DNA of 64,000 nucleotides. It comes from Aliisedimentitalea scapharcae (GTDB taxonomy: Bacteria > Pseudomonadota > Alphaproteobacteria > Rhodobacterales > Rhodobacteraceae). The DNA is taken from positions 372,001-436,000 of the forward strand of contig NZ_CP123584.1 in assembly GCF_045277565.1 (NCBI RefSeq). Direction: 5' to 3'. The first letter of the stretch is position 1. Each line of letters starts with the position of its first letter. Of this stretch, positions 60,401 through 64,000 are shown piece by piece. A program made the translations under genes and the position numbers. Under the pieces are notes generated by a model. The model saw only the letters and a list, made by a program, of their open reading frames with translations, did not search any database and was not told where the DNA came from.

Positions 60401-63400
60401 GCTCGAGATCAGCGACTTTACGGTGCCGAATGGCGCGCTGTCTGGGCTGACCACCGCCGATAATGTGACCTGGACGGCGACCTATACCGCGAACTCTGAT
60501 GTGGACAGCGCGACCAACCAGATCGAGCTGACCGCGGGCACGGTTCTGGATGCGGCGGGCAACGACAATGCTGTGGCTTCGGGCCCCAGCTTTGCGATTG
60601 ATACGGTTGTGCCCACGGTGACAGGCATCAGCGTGACTCCGTCTTCTGTGAACGAAGACACGGCTTCGATTGACATCGTTGTGACCTTTAGCGAGGCGAT
60701 GGATCAAGCGGGTGGGCAAGAGCCTGTGGTTTCCCTGTCACCTGCTCCGGCGGGTCTGAGCCTGGGTGCAGGCGTATGGACGTCTGGCGGCACGGTTTTC
60801 ACCGTGACGGCAACGCATACCGACAGCGACGAAGCCGTTGCCGATATTGATGTGACTGTCACCGGCGGTCAGGACGTGAATGGCAACGCGCATGTCTCCA
60901 CCAACGAAGTGGACGCGATCTCGGTCGATAGTGTGGCCCCGGTTGCGATGATCACCATGGACAGCGCCGCGCTGAACGCCGGAGCGGACAGTGCCACCGT
61001 GACGATCAGCTTTTCCGAGGCCGTGACCGGGCTCGAGATCAGCGACTTTACGGTGCCGAATGGCGCGCTGTCTGGGCTGACCACCGCCGATAATGTGACC
61101 TGGACGGCGACCTATACCGCGAACTCTGATGTGGACAGCGCGACCAACCAGATCGAGCTGACCGCGGGCACGGTTCTGGATGCGGCGGGCAACGACAATG
61201 CTGTGGCTTCGGGCCCCAGCTTTGCGATTGATACGGTTGTGCCCACGGTGACAGGCATCAGCGTGACTCCGTCTTCTGTGAACGAAGACACGGCTTCGAT
61301 TGACATCGTTGTGACCTTTAGCGAGGCGATGGATCAAGCGGGTGGGCAAGAGCCTGTGGTTTCCCTGTCACCTGCTCCGGCGGGTCTGAGCCTGGGTGCA
61401 GGCGTATGGACGTCTGGCGGCACGGTTTTCACCGTGACGGCAACGCATACCGACAGCGACGAAGCCGTTGCCGATATTGATGTGACTGTCACCGGCGGTC
61501 AGGACGTGAATGGCAACGCGCATGTCTCCACCAACGAAGTGGACGCGATCTCGGTCGATAGTGTGGCCCCGGTTGCGATGATCACCATGGACAGCGCCGC
61601 GCTGAACGCCGGAGCGGACAGTGCCACCGTGACGATCAGCTTTTCCGAGGCCGTGACCGGGCTCGAGATCAGCGACTTTACGGTGCCGAATGGCGCGCTG
61701 TCTGGGCTGACCACCGCCGATAATGTGACCTGGACGGCGACCTATACCGCGAACTCTGATGTGGACAGCGCGACCAACCAGATCGAGCTGACCGCGGGCA
61801 CGGTTCTGGATGCGGCGGGCAACGACAATGCTGTGGCTTCGGGCCCCAGCTTCGCGATTGATACGGATGTGCCCGTAGCACCGATTATTACCGAAATTTT
61901 TGACGATACATTCGTGCCTGCAGGTGCGACCACGTCGAACGACCCACGCCCAACAATTCGCGGTACGGGCGAAATCGGGGCAACTGTGACGGTCTATGTT
62001 GCCGAAGGTATAGGGGGGACTCCGTCCGCGCTGGCTGAAACGGCTGTGGTTGATGGCAGCGGAAACTGGGAGATTACGCCGACAACCGATATTGTCTCCT
62101 CGCTAACTGGCACGTACGAGCTTTTCTTTACGGCATCGCAGACTGATCCGGCAGCCAACACGAGCCCGGTATCGTCTTCAGTGCAACTGGACCTGGATTT
62201 TGCGCCCGAAATTACAGGCTACACTGATGGCGGCAATCCAGTGCCGTCACCTGACCAGACCGTTGCCGAGCGGGATGATGGCGCAGTGGACGAAAACGCT
62301 GGCGACATCATTACCACCGGACGAATTCTGTTCGAAGACGCACCGACGAGCCAAGTGATGGGTCTTTCGATTACGCCACCTGTTGGTGGGATTGGTGTGC
62401 TCAGCGCGTCTGTAGTTGACACGACCGAAACCGACAGCTCGGGTCAGATCGAATGGACCTATACGGTTTCAGCTGCCGAGCTGGATTATCTCGGTGCCGA
62501 TGACACCTTGAATTTTGATTACACGCTCGTCTTGGTGGATGGGTCGGACCAATCGGATCCGATCGACATCACGATCACAATTACTGGTACGAACGACGCC
62601 CCGGTCGTTTCGCTGACCCAGCCTGATGCTGTGAGTGAAGATGCCGATGCATCGGCTCAGGCATTGTCTGTTTCTGGCAACATCATGGTTACGGATGTGG
62701 ATGCCGGGCGAACCGTGCCAACGGCACAGGCGGCGGATGCAGATGCGTTGACATTGACACTCGCGGGAGCGGCCACGGCCAAATTGAATGGAGCGGATTA
62801 TACTGGTCCCAACGATATTTCTGCGTTGACCCAGGCTGTGAACCTCACACTGACCACCACTGCGGCGACTGCGACGGGATCCGCACAAATTTTTGCTTTT
62901 TCTTATTCGGCAACGGGCAATATCGATTGGTTGAACAATGGCGAAACGCTGACTTTGACGTTCGTTGTTAATGTGGCCGATGGTACCGACACGGTTTCAC
63001 AGGAAGTCAATATAACCATCACCGGCAGCAATGATGCGCCTGTTGTGACGGTGGATACGGATACGGCCACGGATGATTCCGTTGCGGCGACCGGCAATGT
63101 GCTGAGCAACGACAGCGATGCGGATGGCTCCGATGTGCTGGCCGTTGCGACGGCGGCGGCTTCGGGGGGCAGCGCCACGGCGGTGACCACCGGCACGGTG
63201 ATCACGGGGATGTATGGCACGCTGACGATCTCGGATGACGGCGGCTACAGCTATGTGGTGACGGACGAGAGCCTGGATGACACCGACGCGGTTCAGGATG
63301 TGTTTGACCTGGGGGTCAGCGATGGCACCGCCACGGTGGCCTCGACCCTGACCATCGCGATCACCGGCAGCAATGATGCGCCTGTTGTGACGGTGGATAC

Positions 63401-64000
63401 GGATACGGCCACGGATGACTCTGTTGCGGCGACCGGCAATGTGCTGAGCAATGACAGCGACGCGGATGGTTCTGATGTGCTGGCGGTTGCGACAGCGGCG
63501 GCTTCGGGGGACAGCGCCACGGCGGTGACCACCGGCACGGTGATCACGGGGATGTATGGCACGCTGACGATCTCGGATGACGGCGGCTACAGCTATGTGG
63601 TGACGGATGAGAGCCTGGATGACACCGACGCGGTTCAGGATGTGTTTGACCTGGGGGTCAGCGATGGCACCGCCACGGTGGCCTCGACCCTGACCGTCGC
63701 GATCACGGGCAGCAATGATGCGCCTGTTGTGACGGTGGATACGGATACGGCCACGGATGATGCCGTTGCGGCGACCGGCAATGTGCTGAGCAATGACAGC
63801 GATGCGGATGGCTCTGATGTGCTGGCGGTTGCGACGGCGGCGGCTTCGGGGGACAGCGCCACGGCGGTGACCACCGGCACGGTGATCACGGGGATGTATG
63901 GCACGCTGACGATCTCGGATGACGGCGGCTACAGCTATGTGGTGACGGATGAGAGCCTGGATGACACCGACGCGGTTCAGGATGTGTTTGACCTGGGGGT
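57414..64000 (+). CDS. Giant Ig-like/VCBS repeat protein, 3' end outside window
   Basis: Open from the ATG at 57414 (GAGGAAG upstream) to the window end: at least 2195 residues with no stop. The first 850 residues are diverse bacterial Ig-like modules (SLTIQFDQGLDSAVTPSISL, DGDVTFTFEFDEDVSGFDTS and NGTKGSFTAVDGNTYTLVVT types). Residues 853-1482 are three 210-residue near-identical repeats. Residues about 1483-1870 include Ig-like and VCBS-like modules, and from about 1870 near-identical 114-residue VCBS repeats begin (AVATAAASGDSATAVTTGTV, then YGTLTISDDGGYSYVV). No N-terminal signal peptide is visible, as expected for type I-secreted BapA/LapA-like adhesins, but the C-terminal RTX/secretion signal is not in view. 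Role inferred as cell-surface adhesion. Confidence 0.85.
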   Translation, partial: MTAPVITSIVPSITTLVEGETSFSLTIQFDQGLDSAVTPSISLDPALAATLGVPTGIAFSTTTTADDTVVVTYVVTDANLELADVDVSVSGAQNLSAEVISPTVITDVFSVDMAVETPAAPDLTPSSDSGSSTSDNITFFQTPSLNVSLVSEVGATVQLLRSPAGAGTYTLVGSETVTSGNAGSIVQFQDNGQVLSDGVYDYITRVTDAAGNQSSSSILSVTVDTQVVAPGTIQMVAADDSGLSNSDAVTSEGAPDFTIDLGAAAKIGDVIELLDNGSVVASVTLTSDGAQTVTFENVPLNEAAHVMTARASDTTGNSAVGTASLDVVVDQSNPGTPTLLVPGSETTTSDIAISLNGLTGGVASGTVTLSDGSASETYTFTDAEISGGSVALTEEDLSGSGLSLADGTITVSAVVMDLAGNSSTAINQSFVLDSTADELNDLSVTFNGTATDGFINASEAGAAGVNIIVDGIDGDIVGPVDIVLTSDGGGTATISNVTNGTHAIAPAALALLNDGTLTATVVVSDDANNTKTVTDNAVLDTGLPTVTVTSSITGTANAADGDVTFTFEFDEDVSGFDTSDVTVANGTKGSFTAVDGNTYTLVVTPDAALEGNVTVDVSTSGVVDAAGNVATAPAQFVQAVDNIAPSITSVSVSDATVGGDDVSGTVTIDVTYDSNMDQSVDPSIAFSSPVDTTLGLNAGMSGWLDATTYRAVYDVLDGDVDVQDVDFTVTGAQDLAANPQALQSFDENIDIDTVNPTVTISDNTMGVSNSTSGDVTFTFEFTEGVTGFSASNVTVTNGTKGSFVPVDGNTYTLVVTPQAGVSGDISVELNTAGVVDAQQNVAVTPAVYTHPIDTVVPTVTGISVTPSSVNEDTASIDIVVTFSEAMDQAGGQEPVVSLSPAPAGLSLGAGVWTSGGTVFTVTATHTDSDEAVADIDVTVTGGQDVNGNAHVSTNEVDAISVDSVAPVAMITMDSAALNAGADSATVTISFSEAVTGLEISDFTVPNGALSGLTTADNVTWTATYTANSDVDSATNQIELTAGTVLDAAGNDNAVASGPSFAIDTVVPTVTGISVTPSSVNEDTASIDIVVTFSEAMDQAGGQEPVVSLSPAPAGLSLGAGVWTSGGTVFTVTATHTDSDEAVADIDVTVTGGQDVNGNAHVSTNEVDAISVDSVAPVAMITMDSAALNAGADSATVTISFSEAVTGLEISDFTVPNGALSGLTTADNVTWTATYTANSDVDSATNQIELTAGTVLDAAGNDNAVASGPSFAIDTVVPTVTGISVTPSSVNEDTASIDIVVTFSEAMDQAGGQEPVVSLSPAPAGLSLGAGVWTSGGTVFTVTATHTDSDEAVADIDVTVTGGQDVNGNAHVSTNEVDAISVDSVAPVAMITMDSAALNAGADSATVTISFSEAVTGLEISDFTVPNGALSGLTTADNVTWTATYTANSDVDSATNQIELTAGTVLDAAGNDNAVASGPSFAIDTDVPVAPIITEIFDDTFVPAGATTSNDPRPTIRGTGEIGATVTVYVAEGIGGTPSALAETAVVDGSGNWEITPTTDIVSSLTGTYELFFTASQTDPAANTSPVSSSVQLDLDFAPEITGYTDGGNPVPSPDQTVAERDDGAVDENAGDIITTGRILFEDAPTSQVMGLSITPPVGGIGVLSASVVDTTETDSSGQIEWTYTVSAAELDYLGADDTLNFDYTLVLVDGSDQSDPIDITITITGTNDAPVVSLTQPDAVSEDADASAQALSVSGNIMVTDVDAGRTVPTAQAADADALTLTLAGAATAKLNGADYTGPNDISALTQAVNLTLTTTAATATGSAQIFAFSYSATGNIDWLNNGETLTLTFVVNVADGTDTVSQEVNITITGSNDAPVVTVDTDTATDDSVAATGNVLSNDSDADGSDVLAVATAAASGGSATAVTTGTVITGMYGTLTISDDGGYSYVVTDESLDDTDAVQDVFDLGVSDGTATVASTLTIAITGSNDAPVVTVDTDTATDDSVAATGNVLSNDSDADGSDVLAVATAAASGDSATAVTTGTVITGMYGTLTISDDGGYSYVVTDESLDDTDAVQDVFDLGVSDGTATVASTLTVAITGSNDAPVVTVDTDTATDDAVAATGNVLSNDSDADGSDVLAVATAAASGDSATAVTTGTVITGMYGTLTISDDGGYSYVVTDESLDDTDAVQDVFDLG
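59970..61859 (+). repeat. Three tandem 630-bp repeats
   Basis: Three copies of a 630-bp unit (each encoding 210 residues, an Ig-like pair) lie head to tail. By eye they differ at only one base within the unit: at 61852 (TTC versus TTT before GCGATTGAT) in the last copy, plus divergence at the outer junctions. Confidence 0.88.
63021..64000 (+). repeat. VCBS repeats, 342-bp unit, at least three copies to window end
   Basis: The unit starting ACCGGCAGCAATGATGCGCC begins at 63021 and 63363, and the same unit with ACGGGC begins at 63705. The copies are nearly identical, with scattered synonymous changes and a few amino-acid changes (for example GGGGGCAGC versus GGGGACAGC). The third copy is cut by the window end, so more copies probably follow. 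Confidence 0.9.

Overview
The window looks like the chromosome of a marine alphaproteobacterium of the Roseobacter/Rhodobacteraceae group. Supporting signs are the petABC operon with a PetP/PetR-type regulator pair elsewhere, dxs-ispA-xseB-HDAC in a tightly coupled row, short GC-rich dispersed repeats of a kind I associate with this family, high-GC codon usage, and a mix of small-molecule uptake and catabolic genes. No rRNA, IS element, prophage or CRISPR array was seen. The assignment is inference from gene content.

Layout. 1-3604: a probable phosphoester module (Na/Pi cotransporter, inositol-monophosphatase-family phosphatase and DeoR regulator on the minus strand, divergent from a phosphonate monoester hydrolase-like sulfatase). 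3765-5752: EamA exporter and msrB-msrA. 5821-14195: an accessory catabolic block with a LysR regulator, a class II aldolase, a Rieske oxygenase, a divergent PanB-like protein, a membrane di-iron hydroxylase, a GlxA-type regulator, a methyltransferase, an NAD-dependent epimerase and a second class II aldolase. 14233-14925: an unrecognised protein with a possible PD-(D/E)XK nuclease motif. 14926-18941: dxs, ispA, xseB and an HDAC-family deacylase. 19192-24701: secreted protein, petR, petP, ilvE, DMT transporter, malonyl-CoA synthetase. 24714-27435: AEC transporter, HD hydrolase, aroC. 27664-30971: TPP riboswitch and thiBPQ. 30993-32455: ribH with an FMN riboswitch, and a GST. 32667-35378: petABC (cytochrome bc1). 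35550-37666: mtaB and dapF. 37773-37848: tRNA-Lys(UUU).

From 38419 to the window end the content changes. Three very large repetitive surface/secreted proteins (3739, 1384 and at least 2195 residues) fill most of the last 25.6 kb, with a LuxR-type regulator between the second and third. The first carries 20 practically identical 312-bp cadherin-like repeats, the second combines a nidogen-like domain with RTX repeats, and the third (running off the end) has bacterial Ig-like and VCBS repeats. The first two share a C-terminal RTX plus probable type I secretion module. No ABC exporter, membrane fusion protein or outer-membrane channel for them is in the window.

The most unusual items are the nested tandem duplications inside the giant genes, the Rieske/PanB-like/aldolase cluster (the PanB-like protein appears to lack canonical catalytic residues), the putative orphan nuclease-fold protein, a dispersed repeat with a covarying inner hairpin, and palindromes directly upstream of petABC and of the third giant gene. 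Functional claims rest on motif recognition by eye; no database search was run.
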